Notes: a model not told the origin generated them from the sequence alone. Positions 8,322-18,119 are shown, numbered from the stretch's first letter. The stretch: DNA of 64,000 nucleotides from Chitinophaga eiseniae (GCF_900167135.1 NZ_FUWZ01000004.1:1-64000), one strand, 5' to 3'. Translations and numbers: made by a program.

Positions 8322-11300
8322 ATGATCTATAAACTGTTGCGACTACGAAAACCATCTTTTGACGACCGCTATGGATACCTTGAAAAGGAGGCGGAGGACC
8401 ATCCGCCACTACGGTCGGTACTGTTGGGGCAGGAAGAGCTGGCTGCGCATTGTAAGGTAATGGCAGAGAGAGAAAAACCCGTTGCCGGAAACAATACGAT
8501 AGACTGGAATAAAAATCTCGCCGGAATAGCAGATTGCCTTGACCAGGTAAATGCCGTGCTGGCGGATACGGATAGCGCGCCCAGAGAGGTGCTGACCATG
8601 AAGGAGTGGACCACCGCAGATTACTTTCTGATACAGGGATATGTCAATAAACTAAAAGCGCTGCTGGGCAAAGTACATCCTTCCCTTCCCTTCGTCCGTA
8701 AAGGCATCAACGGCCGGCAACCCCGGCTCTATAGCTTCCTGGTAAAAATTGTTTCACATACGGACACGCAGATAACTTTCCAGAACCTCGTCCTGTTTTT
8801 TAAGGCCTATCAGCAGGTGTCGGCAATGTCTGCCATGGAGCTGAAGGCAGTTCCTGCATTGGTCCGCTATGTGCTGATAGAAAATATCCGGCGGCTGGCT
8901 GTGCGGTTTGCACTGGCTGCAGTTGACAGTCAGCATGCGCGCGATTGGGCGGAAAAACTGATCGCCGCCACTCCAAAAGATAAGGCTTCCTCTGAAGTGC
9001 CCGCACAGGAGTTGCTGTCTTCCGGCATGTTGATGAAGGGCGTCTTCACCGCCGAACTGATAGGGCAGTTGCTGAAGCACAATGGGGACACGGCGCACCT
9101 GCTTTCGCTGGTCAGCCAACGGTTGGCCGAGAAGGGGCACGATGCCGAACACTATGTTTACAAGGTGCAGGAAACACTGGCTGCAGACAAAATATCGCTG
9201 CGCAACAGCATTAGTGCGTTGCGTATGCTGGATGCGATCGACTGGCACGACTTTACACACGAGGTCAGCGTGGTGGAATCCATTTATATGACAGAGCCTT
9301 GCGGAATATATGCCGCCATGGATTTTAATACCCGCAACTACTATAGGTTAGAAACTTTTGCTGTCGCTACGAAAGCAGCGAGGAGCGAGACGGCTGTTGC
9401 GCAGGCAGCCATGGAAATGGCCGGCGAAAAGGACGTGCATGTTGGGGTGGTGCTGTTGGGAGAAGGCCGGCGGGAACTTGAAACCAGACTGGGTATCCCT
9501 CCCGGCGGTTGGCTTAGCAATATTAAAAAAACCGGCGCCTGCCAGTTGCTGATGTACCTGGCGGGTATTGTTGGCATAGCCAGCCTGATATCAGGATTGC
9601 TGATTTTCCTTTTCCAGCACCACGATACTGCTGTTGGATGGGTATTGATAACCGCTGCGTTGCTGCTGATCAGTACCGGTTATATCAGCACGATGATCGT
9701 AGACAGACTGGTAATGCTGGGAAGAGAACCGGAACTGCTGCCACGGATGGATTATTTTGAGGGTATCCCCGAGGCATCGCGCACGCTGGTGGTGGTGCCC
9801 GGTATGCTGACAAGTCTTGCTGAGGTCGACGAGCTGGCTACTGCGCTGGAAGTACGGTTTTTAGGCAACAGGCATGAAAATTTACACTTTGCATTGTTGA
9901 CCGATTTTAAAGATGCCGCATACGAATTATCGGCGGAAGAGGAAGCCTTGCTGGCCACGGCGGCGCACGTGATCGGAAAACTGAATGAAAAATACGGAGA
10001 TAAGGACCGCTTTTTTCTTCTGCACCGGCATCGGCGGTGGAATGCGGCGGAACAATGCTGGATGGGACATGAAAGAAAGCGTGGAAAGCTGAATGATCTC
10101 AACTACCTGCTTCGGGGCAGCGGCGAAGAAAATTTTCTGAAGATCGTTGGTAACAAAGAGATATTCGCCGGTGTGAAATATGTTATCACGCTGGATGCGG
10201 ATACGCAGCTGCTCCCTGAAACCGCGTGGAAGATGGTGGCAACCATGGCGCACCCGCTGAACCGCCCGGTGTATTGCGAAAAAAGAGGCAGGGTGGTAGC
10301 TGGTTACGGCGTGTTGCAACCGCTCGTGAAGCTGGACATCAGCGAAATGAAACAATCGATGTACCATCAGCTGACGGGAAGCGGGCCCGATGTTGGTCCC
10401 TACCTGCGGACATTTCCTGATGTGTACCAGGACCTTTTTAAAGAAGGCTCTTTTATTGGAAAAGGGATTTATGACGTGGACATTTTTTTAAAGGCACTGG
10501 GAGGAAAACTACCGGACAACAGGGTACTGAGCCATGATCTGCTGGAAGGTGGTTATATGCGTTCCGGTATGCTCAACGATGTCAAGTTGAATGAGAGCGC
10601 TTTTACTTATTGGGTAGATCTTAAACGTAGGCACCGTTGGATCAGGGGCGACTGGCAGATTGCGGCCTGGTTGGGCCCACGGGTCCCCGGGCCTGACGGC
10701 AGACGGTCTGCGAACCCGTTGTCGGCATTGTCCCGCTGGAAAATATTCGATAATCTGAGAACAAGTTTGTTCCCGGTTGTCTCTTTGTTGCTGTATTTTA
10801 TGGGATGGACAGTGTACGTGCCCCTGGTGGCCATCTGTCCCACTTTGATACTCCTATGGTCAAAACTGACAGAACCGAAAAAATTTTTCCTTCGCAGGGA
10901 TAAGCGCAAAGAAACCTTCAGGGAAATACGTAGCCGGACAATATTGGACCTGTACGCGCTCGCCTGTCTTCCTCACGAAGCCTGGTGCGCTGCGGATGCT
11001 ACCTGTCGCGCAGTCTGGCGTATGATGGTTTCCCGCAAAAAGTTGCTGGAATGGGTGCCTTCGGGGAAGGTGCACGGTACTTACACCAGCCTGGCTGAAG
11101 TTTACAAGCTAATGTGGATCGCGCCCGTGCTCGGCCTGGTCAGCCTGGTCTGGTTGCAGCCTTTGGGGCTGCTATGGGTGTTGGCTCCGCTCATCGCCTG
11201 GAGACTGAATCTGCCTGCCGTCGAAAAACAACCTGACCTGCGGGCAGGTCAACAGGAATTTTTAAGATCACTGGCACGCAAGACCTGGGCTTACTTTGAG

Positions 11301-14282
11301 GAGTTTACTAATGCGGAGCATCACTGGCTGCCACCGGACCACTACCAGGAATTTCCGGCAGGCAAAGTTGCGGCCTATACTTCTCCCACCAATCTGGGGC
11401 TTGGTTTGCTGGCCGATCTGTCGGCATATGATTTCGGGTACCTCGCTCAGGGTGAATTTATAAAGCGTACACACCAGACGCTGCATACTATCGGCCAGTT
11501 GGAGCGTTACAAGGGGCATTTTTACAACTGGTATAATACCCATACGCTGAAACCATCCTATCCAAGATATGTATCGTCGGTCGACAGTGGGAATTTCGCC
11601 GGGCATCTGCTGGTCATGCGGCAGGGTGTAAAGGGAATGATTGATCAGCCGTTGTTCACTGCGGCGTTATTCAACGGTTTGCTGGACACGCTCCGGTTGT
11701 GCAGGCATACCGTGTTAACGGCCGCTTACGGCCGGGAGCTTGCCGACCGGGCCGGGAAAGATATGTTTTCGTTGCAGGATGTCCGCATACTACTGGAACG
11801 CTTTGAATCGGATATCCGTGCCGCCCTCGTAAAGACTGATTCTGTGCCGGAGGGTGACAGCGCCTATTGGTTGTCTGCCCTGCGCAGGCAATGCGGTAAC
11901 ATCCTGGCCGATATGCGGGTGTTGGCGCCATGGGCCTGGGCGCAGGAATCGGACGACGTCGGTGCGGGCCAATGGCCGCAGGCAACAGTGACATTGCGCG
12001 GGCTGGCAGACGGGCCATCGCACGGGTGTCTGCAAGGTGCATCGCAGGTTGCCCGGGAACGGGTGCAGGCACTGGAACAAATTTATGCGCAGTGTACTGC
12101 CTATGCAGATATGGAATACGATTTTCTGTACGACGAAGAGCAGCATTTGTTGTCTATCGGGTATCGTGTGGAAGAAGGTACGCTGGATGTGGAGTGCTAC
12201 GATGTGTTGGCCTCGGAAGCCAGACTGGCCACCTATGTGGCCGTCAGCCAGGGAAAGCTGCCGGTGGAAAGCTGGTTTGCGCTGAGGCGGCCGCTGGTAA
12301 ATATCGATGGCAACAGTATCCTGCAGTCGGCCAACGGCACCATGTTCGAATACCTTATGCCGTTACTGGTCATGCCTGCATATGACGATACGCTGCTGCA
12401 TCTGGCATGCAGGTCGGCCGTAACGCAGCAGATATCGTACGGCCGGCAGCATCAGGTGCCCTGGGGAATTTCAGAGTCCTGTTACAGCACAACTGACCTG
12501 AATTTGAATTATCAGTATAAAGTGAATGGCGTGCCGGCGCTCAGTTTGAAAAATGGCCGTATGGCGGAAGAGAGGGTGATGAGTTCCTACGCGGCAGCCA
12601 TGGCTTTAATGGTTGCCCCGGAACAAGCCGCCATTAACCTGGAAAGGATGGCCGCTGAAGGGTTTGATGGCCGTTACGGGCTGATTGAATCCGTTGACTA
12701 TATGCCTTCCCGTATGCCTCATGGACAGACAGCTGTACCGGTACGCACCTTTATGGCGCATCATCAGGGCATGAGCCTCCTGTCACTGCATTACCTGCTG
12801 GCAGATAAACGTATGCACCGGTATTTTGAAGCCGACCCTGAGCTGCGGTCGGCCGTTATGCTGCTGCAGGAAAAAATACCATGGGATGAGGTGTGTTATA
12901 TCGATGACGTGGACGCCAAAGCAGCGGAAGAAACCGCGGACGTCCATCCCGGGGAAGAGATGGGCAGCATGAACGTGGCAGCGGACGACAGGAAAACAAG
13001 GGTGCAACTTCTGTCCAACGGAAGGTATCATCTTATGGCTACCGCTTCCGGCGCTTCTTTCAGCCGTTGGAATGATGTAGCGGTGACCCGCTGGAGAGAT
13101 ACCCGAAACACCAACGGCGGCCTGTTTTTCAGAATAAGGGAGCCGGATACGGATATGATCTGGTCTTCGGTTTGTCATGACAGGTCGGGCTACAACGTCA
13201 CCTTCCTGCATGGCCAGCTGCGCTGGACGCACTTTCATCAACAACTGGAACTGAACTCCGTCCTGGCCGTATCCCCGGAAGATGACCTGGAAGTCAGACA
13301 GGTCACTATTTACAATCATTCCGATCATCCCCGTTATGTGGAGATAACAGGATATGCCGATCTGCTGTTACGCCCCATGTCCGGACAACCAGAACATACT
13401 ATCCTGGAGGCGGAGGTAAGGCCCGCACAACAGGCGATACTATGCAGGCGGCGTACACCATCGGACACCGCTGCTGCCGAACTGTTCTTCAGGATGAAAG
13501 CAGGCAGCCGGTACGACTGCGAGTACAGGTATGAAACCGATATTACGCCCGAATCGTTGCAGCAACAAACCGAAAGCCTGCGATCGGGCATTATTGCCAC
13601 GATCAAATGTTATCTGACTTTACCTCCGCAATCATCCGTGACGGCAGATATCTGTCTGGGAATTGCAGGCAACCGCCAGGCATGCGAAGCACTGCTGGAA
13701 AGAACCATCGCAGCACCCCGGCAAGAGGCTGTATTTGCCGAAGCAGCCCGGCATGTACATACGTTGTTGCAGCAAACCAACGCAACAGAAAAAGAAGTAC
13801 TGCTGTCCACCGGGCTGTTGGGGCGCCTGATCTTCACGGATAACCTGCTGCTGCAGGGTGTCGTGCATGGATATCCTGCCTGCTGCAGCGAGTCTCCGAC
13901 GATTCTGCTGAGAGTCAGGCAGACTTCCGATATGCAGGCCGTGGAGCAATTGGTGGAGCTTCACACTTACTGGCGACTGCATGGGCTTTCTGTGAACCTG
14001 GTAATACTGAATGAAGACCAGAGCAGTTACCGTCACTTTTTTCACCGCCTGATTTACGAATTCATTAACGCCGGCCCTGCTGCGGAAGCATTGAACCGCC
14101 AGTACGGCGGTATCCTCGTCAGAGGAGCCCATGCTGCACTGGAAACGCTGGACAGCTACAGTGCCAACGTGCATGAGATCGTATCGGAACAATGGATATT
14201 CCAGGGCAGCCGCCTGAAAGGCTTTAACACCGGTATCAATAAAACACCCGTCCCTGCGACAGGAGCTTTAATAAATTTATAA
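8322..14282 (+). CDS. cyclic-beta-glucan-synthase-like protein (GT84 plus glycoamylase-like domain), lacking the GH94 end
   Basis: A 1986-residue NdvB/Cgs relative. A helical N-terminal part is followed by membrane segments near 407-460. The GT84-like transferase (~480-830) has LDADTQ (D624, D626), HDLLEGGYMR and RRHRWIRGDWQ, and more membrane segments near 816-846 and 930-961 follow. The glycoamylase-like region (~985-1490) contains LARKTWAYFEEF, PWGISESCY and MAHHQGMSLL. A beta-supersandwich domain (~1560-1820) follows. Classical NdvB/Cgs proteins are about 2800 residues and end in a GH94 phosphorylase that trims chain length; that part is missing, and no GH94 gene follows. The enzyme might make an uncontrolled or different glucan, or glycosylate the peptide. 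Function is inference; domain order is visible. Confidence 0.8.
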   Translation: MIYKLLRLRKPSFDDRYGYLEKEAEDHPPLRSVLLGQEELAAHCKVMAEREKPVAGNNTIDWNKNLAGIADCLDQVNAVLADTDSAPREVLTMKEWTTADYFLIQGYVNKLKALLGKVHPSLPFVRKGINGRQPRLYSFLVKIVSHTDTQITFQNLVLFFKAYQQVSAMSAMELKAVPALVRYVLIENIRRLAVRFALAAVDSQHARDWAEKLIAATPKDKASSEVPAQELLSSGMLMKGVFTAELIGQLLKHNGDTAHLLSLVSQRLAEKGHDAEHYVYKVQETLAADKISLRNSISALRMLDAIDWHDFTHEVSVVESIYMTEPCGIYAAMDFNTRNYYRLETFAVATKAARSETAVAQAAMEMAGEKDVHVGVVLLGEGRRELETRLGIPPGGWLSNIKKTGACQLLMYLAGIVGIASLISGLLIFLFQHHDTAVGWVLITAALLLISTGYISTMIVDRLVMLGREPELLPRMDYFEGIPEASRTLVVVPGMLTSLAEVDELATALEVRFLGNRHENLHFALLTDFKDAAYELSAEEEALLATAAHVIGKLNEKYGDKDRFFLLHRHRRWNAAEQCWMGHERKRGKLNDLNYLLRGSGEENFLKIVGNKEIFAGVKYVITLDADTQLLPETAWKMVATMAHPLNRPVYCEKRGRVVAGYGVLQPLVKLDISEMKQSMYHQLTGSGPDVGPYLRTFPDVYQDLFKEGSFIGKGIYDVDIFLKALGGKLPDNRVLSHDLLEGGYMRSGMLNDVKLNESAFTYWVDLKRRHRWIRGDWQIAAWLGPRVPGPDGRRSANPLSALSRWKIFDNLRTSLFPVVSLLLYFMGWTVYVPLVAICPTLILLWSKLTEPKKFFLRRDKRKETFREIRSRTILDLYALACLPHEAWCAADATCRAVWRMMVSRKKLLEWVPSGKVHGTYTSLAEVYKLMWIAPVLGLVSLVWLQPLGLLWVLAPLIAWRLNLPAVEKQPDLRAGQQEFLRSLARKTWAYFEEFTNAEHHWLPPDHYQEFPAGKVAAYTSPTNLGLGLLADLSAYDFGYLAQGEFIKRTHQTLHTIGQLERYKGHFYNWYNTHTLKPSYPRYVSSVDSGNFAGHLLVMRQGVKGMIDQPLFTAALFNGLLDTLRLCRHTVLTAAYGRELADRAGKDMFSLQDVRILLERFESDIRAALVKTDSVPEGDSAYWLSALRRQCGNILADMRVLAPWAWAQESDDVGAGQWPQATVTLRGLADGPSHGCLQGASQVARERVQALEQIYAQCTAYADMEYDFLYDEEQHLLSIGYRVEEGTLDVECYDVLASEARLATYVAVSQGKLPVESWFALRRPLVNIDGNSILQSANGTMFEYLMPLLVMPAYDDTLLHLACRSAVTQQISYGRQHQVPWGISESCYSTTDLNLNYQYKVNGVPALSLKNGRMAEERVMSSYAAAMALMVAPEQAAINLERMAAEGFDGRYGLIESVDYMPSRMPHGQTAVPVRTFMAHHQGMSLLSLHYLLADKRMHRYFEADPELRSAVMLLQEKIPWDEVCYIDDVDAKAAEETADVHPGEEMGSMNVAADDRKTRVQLLSNGRYHLMATASGASFSRWNDVAVTRWRDTRNTNGGLFFRIREPDTDMIWSSVCHDRSGYNVTFLHGQLRWTHFHQQLELNSVLAVSPEDDLEVRQVTIYNHSDHPRYVEITGYADLLLRPMSGQPEHTILEAEVRPAQQAILCRRRTPSDTAAAELFFRMKAGSRYDCEYRYETDITPESLQQQTESLRSGIIATIKCYLTLPPQSSVTADICLGIAGNRQACEALLERTIAAPRQEAVFAEAARHVHTLLQQTNATEKEVLLSTGLLGRLIFTDNLLLQGVVHGYPACCSESPTILLRVRQTSDMQAVEQLVELHTYWRLHGLSVNLVILNEDQSSYRHFFHRLIYEFINAGPAAEALNRQYGGILVRGAHAALETLDSYSANVHEIVSEQWIFQGSRLKGFNTGINKTPVPATGALINL

Positions 14283-14298
14283 CCTTGAAATTTATCGT

Positions 14299-15102
14299 AT
14301 GAAAGTTGTAACTGTTATTTCCAATAAAAACAATCTTGGATTTTTTAAACTGAAAACATCCTGTGCCCTGAAAGGGCTGGAGCTGGTAACGCTGACCTGC
14401 CCGCAGCAGGCTTTTCAAAATCACAGAATGAAGGACAGAGTATTACATGCTTATTTGAGCGAGCTGGCAGACAATGAGATCATCCTGTTTACCGACGGTT
14501 ATGATGCCATGATGCTGGCAGATGAGGAAGAGATATTGGATAAGTTCTATAAAAGCGGTACCGATCTGCTGTTTTCCGCGGAAACCTGCTGCTACCCCGA
14601 TAAGTCGTTGGCGTCGCATTATCCGGCCACCAGCAGCTCCTATAAGTATCTGAACAGCGGCGGATTCATTGGCAGGGCCGGCCTGCTGAAAGAGCTACAC
14701 GCAGCAGACCTTTCCGATATATCCTCCAACTTTACCTATAGCAATCAATACCTGTGGTCTGTCATCTATCTCCGGAATCAACAACATATGAAGCTGGACA
14801 CCGACTGCGAAATTTTTTGCACCTTCTCTCCTGAGATTACCGAAAAAGCACTGGGAGAAAGCCAGAGAGGAAACAGAGAGGCGTATGTAGCTTATTTCTA
14901 CGAATGGTTCAACCAATATTTTATCATCAGCAATGGCAGAATATATAATAAGATCACCGGTACCTGGCCATGCAATGCCCATTTCAACGGAGGCGCCTCC
15001 TGTTTCCTGGAGGACTTTATGGAAAGCTGGGAAATACTGTATGAACTGATACCGGGCGAGAAAAGCCACACGGTTATTCCCGTACACCCTGCCACCGTTT
15101 AA
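14299..15102 (+). CDS. PLOD-like (procollagen lysyl hydroxylase-type) glycosyltransferase
   Basis: A 267-residue protein resembling the glycosyltransferase domain of procollagen lysyl hydroxylases and collagen galactosyltransferases. It has the nucleotide/metal motif FTDGYDAMML (D66, D69), FSAETCCYPDKSLA, and SYKYLNSGGFIGRAG (about 115-127). No signal peptide or membrane segment is seen, so it should be cytoplasmic. It starts 16 bp after the glucan-synthase-like gene. In animals, such domains add sugars to hydroxylysine; the next intact gene here is a JmjC-type hydroxylase, so hydroxylation followed by glycosylation of a peptide or protein is a reasonable inference. Donor and acceptor are unknown. 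Confidence 0.75.
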   Translation: MKVVTVISNKNNLGFFKLKTSCALKGLELVTLTCPQQAFQNHRMKDRVLHAYLSELADNEIILFTDGYDAMMLADEEEILDKFYKSGTDLLFSAETCCYPDKSLASHYPATSSSYKYLNSGGFIGRAGLLKELHAADLSDISSNFTYSNQYLWSVIYLRNQQHMKLDTDCEIFCTFSPEITEKALGESQRGNREAYVAYFYEWFNQYFIISNGRIYNKITGTWPCNAHFNGGASCFLEDFMESWEILYELIPGEKSHTVIPVHPATV

Positions 15103-15108
15103 AATATA

Positions 15109-15210
15109 ATGATCGTTATGAAGGATTGGGTAACGATCGCCATCCCTTTTGCAGGAGGCAGCGCTTATTCTTTTTCGGAACTGGCAAATGGGGTACGATC
15201 TCCCGTATAA
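15109..15210 (+). pseudogene. remnant of a type II thioesterase N-terminus
   Basis: The gap between the glycosyltransferase and the JmjC gene contains a short open frame starting ATG (a second ATG follows three codons later). It translates to DWVTIAIPFAGGSAYSFSEL and stops after 33 codons. This is the characteristic first strand and oxyanion loop of NRPS type II thioesterases (compare FPYAGGS). No continuation is visible in other frames before the next gene. I read it as the surviving 5' end of a deleted thioesterase gene. Confidence 0.6.
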
Positions 15211-15280
15211 TGACGGCCGTTATAGGACTATAAAAATTAACCAGGATTAAATTTCTTCAAAAATCATCTAAAATTTTTTT

Positions 15281-16135
15281 ATGAAGGTGCAGAGAATCGA
15301 TAACATCAAAGAGCAGGAGTTCATTGATAAATACCTGCTGGCCAATGTTCCTGTAATTGTTACAGATGGCATGAAAGACTGGAAGGTGGATAAATTCGGG
15401 CCGCAACAGCTTGATCAGGCTTTTGGCCATTATGAGGTACAGATCTATGATGACTTGTTCGAGTTGCAAACAATAGACACGCTTCACAGTTACCTGTTGG
15501 ACAATTTCAACAAGCCTGCCGGTAATACGCATAAGCCTTTGTACATCCGATGGTACACCAAATTGAAAGAAGTGGATTTCTTCTGGGCCGACGAGGTGTT
15601 TGAAAAACTGTCTGATTCATGGGCGCATCCCTACTTCATTCCTAATGATAACCTCGTGATCCCTTATACACCGGAAGGAGGAACAGCTAATGTAAATGAA
15701 GCGTACTATCCATACAGGGGTCTGTTCATTTCCTGCAAAGGCGCCCGCACAAGGCTGCATAAAGATCCCTTCAATAGCAATGCGGTCCTTTGTCAGTTTT
15801 ATGGAGAAAAAGAAATGCTCCTGTATGCACCTGACCAGCAGCCGTATGTGATGAACGAACACGGCTTTGTAGATCCGAAAAATCCCGACCTGCAAAAGTT
15901 TCCTCAGTTCAACAAAGCCAGGCCCACCTATGAAGATGTACTGGCCCCGGGGGAAATAGTGCTGTTCCCTGCCGGATGGTTTCATGATGTGACCTGCGCC
16001 GGCGATAGTATTTCCATTACATGGAACTTTGTACATCATGCAGAAAAGGAGCAGTTGTCTGAATTTATACGCCTTAACCCGGAAGACAGCCAACTGGAAA
16101 TTGTACAGTTCTTTCTGCAGGGCAGGAAGCTTTGA
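15281..16135 (+). CDS. JmjC/cupin_8-type Fe(II)/2-oxoglutarate hydroxylase
   Basis: This 284-residue protein has the JmjC double-stranded beta-helix arrangement: HxD as H160-K-D162 in TRLHKDPF, and a distal His H235 in PAGWFHDV, followed by SISITWNFVHH. The N-terminal half (VPVIVTDGMKDWK, then LYIRWYTKL) matches cupin_8 proteins. These enzymes hydroxylate amino acid side chains in proteins, peptides or carrier-bound residues. Together with the adjacent PLOD-like transferase it recalls the paired hydroxylase/glycosyltransferase activities of collagen lysyl hydroxylases, although here the hydroxylase is of the JmjC/FIH class. It is the last + gene of the locus and converges on a serine hydrolase gene. 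Confidence 0.82.
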   Translation: MKVQRIDNIKEQEFIDKYLLANVPVIVTDGMKDWKVDKFGPQQLDQAFGHYEVQIYDDLFELQTIDTLHSYLLDNFNKPAGNTHKPLYIRWYTKLKEVDFFWADEVFEKLSDSWAHPYFIPNDNLVIPYTPEGGTANVNEAYYPYRGLFISCKGARTRLHKDPFNSNAVLCQFYGEKEMLLYAPDQQPYVMNEHGFVDPKNPDLQKFPQFNKARPTYEDVLAPGEIVLFPAGWFHDVTCAGDSISITWNFVHHAEKEQLSEFIRLNPEDSQLEIVQFFLQGRKL

Positions 16136-16172
16136 TACAGCGAGGGATTACTGTCGTCGCAGGTTGTATCTG

Positions 16173-17435
16173 TCAGTCCACCGGGTGCAATTTTCGTGCG
16201 TAATGGCTCATCGTGCTCCATACCTCTTCAAATCCTGCCAGCAGTTTTTTGTTAACACCATTCAGTCCTTCCAGTTCTGTATTGGTGATTAATAACATGC
16301 CATAACCTTTGGCGGGGCTGAAGAAAAGAAAAGCAGTAACTCCTCCATCGCTGCCGCTATGCCCGATGATGCCATTTTTTTTCATGGCATAGAACACGCC
16401 AATATTAGGCTCTCGTGGATCTATATTCTTTGGATTATAGGCAGTTGAAAATGCAGGGTGCAACATGGTGGTATAAGACGCTGCAGTAAGAGTTTTTCCT
16501 TTGCCTTTCTGCCCTGCAATATTTTCTTTCAGAAAAAGACCCAGCTCATGACAGGAAGTGGTAAGTCCTCCATCCGGATAAGTAACGGAGCTGTATTTTG
16601 GATAGGGTACCCTGAGGCCGGTGTATAGGGTTGCCAGCTTCGCCCGGTCTGCGGTGGCGGTAGACCAGGTGGTATGTGTCATCTGCAATGGCTGCAGAAT
16701 GTATTGTTGTGTGTACCGGGCAAAGGAAATTCCTGATTTAAGTTCAATCAGCCAGGCCGCCAGGTCAGAACCGATATTGGAGTACTCATATCTTTTACCT
16801 GGTGCGGCTTTATCAAAATTATTATTTGAATAATAAGCGCCGGATACACTTAAATAAGCCTGAAGAAATGCGGCTAAAGTGGTGTCCTGTCCTTTTGCAC
16901 CATAACCTTTTGATTTCAGCAGACTATAGATGGGATTGTCTTCCTGCAAAGGGGTGTTGTACAAGTATGTCTTTTTGTATGCAGCCGGGTTATCTGTTAT
17001 CCCTGAGGTGTGCGTGACGAGGTGTTTTAACGTGATGGGTATTTCAGGCGCGTACGGATGTTTCACTTTAAAAGGTAAAATACTGTTGATGTCAGTGTCC
17101 AGGGTGAACAGGCCTTGTTCTATAGCCTTCATCACTGCCATGCCAATAAATAGTTTGCTGATAGAAGCAATCGGTTGTACCGTTGTGGTGGTGTAAGGAA
17201 TGTTTTTTTCAATGTCAGCGAATCCAAACGCATGTTCGTATAAAATACTATCACTGTTTACAATAGATACACTGAATCCCGGAAAACCGTTTTGCTGGTA
17301 TTGTGTGGTGAGCGCGGCTGTTAGCGAATCTGTTATTGACTGCCCTCTGACAGGATCAGCATTACAGATAAACAACAGAAGGAGAAAGAGTTTTCCGATC
17401 TTTTTTTCAATAGAACCCCGGTGTATATATTTCAT
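16173..17435 (-). CDS. secreted serine hydrolase (beta-lactamase/PBP family)
   Basis: The motif set is complete: SxxK as SISK (S91, K94), YSN in YEYSNIG and HSG in GIIGHSGSDGG. I chose the start MKYIHRGS because it gives a good signal peptide (KKIGKLFLLLLFI, cleavage after VRGQ). An upstream in-frame Met 63 bp earlier would overlap the EthD-like gene and bury the signal peptide. The family contains D-Ala-D-Ala carboxypeptidases, D-aminopeptidases and esterases. It is distinct from the two similar proteins of the biosynthetic locus, being on the opposite strand and having canonical YxN. Confidence 0.85.
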   Translation of the reverse strand: MKYIHRGSIEKKIGKLFLLLLFICNADPVRGQSITDSLTAALTTQYQQNGFPGFSVSIVNSDSILYEHAFGFADIEKNIPYTTTTVQPIASISKLFIGMAVMKAIEQGLFTLDTDINSILPFKVKHPYAPEIPITLKHLVTHTSGITDNPAAYKKTYLYNTPLQEDNPIYSLLKSKGYGAKGQDTTLAAFLQAYLSVSGAYYSNNNFDKAAPGKRYEYSNIGSDLAAWLIELKSGISFARYTQQYILQPLQMTHTTWSTATADRAKLATLYTGLRVPYPKYSSVTYPDGGLTTSCHELGLFLKENIAGQKGKGKTLTAASYTTMLHPAFSTAYNPKNIDPREPNIGVFYAMKKNGIIGHSGSDGGVTAFLFFSPAKGYGMLLITNTELEGLNGVNKKLLAGFEEVWSTMSHYARKLHPVD

Positions 17436-17481
17436 ATATGCGTAGCGCAAGCTATGTGTTTTATGTTGATGTAAGCTCGCT

Positions 17482-17910
17482 TTATTTAACCACTTCACTC
17501 ACAAAAATGGAAGGAATGGTATTGGTGTAGTTTACAAAGTCCGCACGGATCGCATCCAGATGCGGAGCGAGGGCCGCCCGATAGTCACTTAAGCTTTTTA
17601 CATAAAATATACCAATAGCCATAAAAGGTAAAGCCTGGTCAGGAGCGCCGCCCGAAAGCCCTTTTTCAATAGTGTATTTAACCAGGTTCGATCCTAAAAA
17701 ACCTGCCACCATAGGCATATGCTTAGTTTCATAATACTCCATATTGAAAGTTTTGCCCTCAGCATAAGGGTACATAATGGATACCTTAATTAAGCCTTTT
17801 TCTGTGGCCATAGTGTGGTGTTTTTGGGATTTTTCCGATTGTTTTTCCTGCCCGTAGGCAATAGAACAAGTGGCTAAAAGCAAAAATGACAGTATTAAAC
17901 GGATCTTCAT
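17482..17910 (-). CDS. secreted EthD-family protein
   Basis: A 142-residue protein with a signal peptide (IRLILSFLLLATCSIAYGQ) and a dimeric alpha-beta barrel of the EthD type: IKVSIMYPYAEGKTFNMEYY, KHMPMVAGFLG, then the LPFMAIGIFYVKSL strand. EthD-like proteins are usually cytoplasmic and accompany degradation enzymes; export is therefore a little unusual. It is transcribed ahead of the serine hydrolase gene and lies very close to it, so the two may form an operon. The role is unknown. Confidence 0.75.
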   Translation of the reverse strand: MKIRLILSFLLLATCSIAYGQEKQSEKSQKHHTMATEKGLIKVSIMYPYAEGKTFNMEYYETKHMPMVAGFLGSNLVKYTIEKGLSGGAPDQALPFMAIGIFYVKSLSDYRAALAPHLDAIRADFVNYTNTIPSIFVSEVVK

Positions 17911-18073
17911 GGTTAAATCGTTTTGTGTTACAAGATATTGAAATTATCGTTTGCTTTCAGCTGTAAAATTCCGTTTTCAATCTTCGTTTGCCGCTGGGGA
18001 CAATTTTTTTGCGACAAATTCGGCATAGGGAGTGGTCAAGTTGTCTTGTGGCGACAGGTTTTAAATATGCAAT

Positions 18074-18119
18074 AAACAGATCATGCCCATTGGCAACCGG
18101 GGCGTGATCTGTTTTTTTT
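18074..18119 (-). terminator. hairpin terminator downstream of the DUF4249/TonB receptor operon
   Basis: Arms AAACAGATCATGCCC and GGGGCGTGATCTGTTT pair over about 14 bp (one G-T pair) around a 10-base loop. It sits about 50 bp past the DUF4249 stop, so it most likely ends that minus-strand operon, where the arm is followed by TTTATT. The stronger T-run is on the + strand, so it may also work in that direction. Confidence 0.6.
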
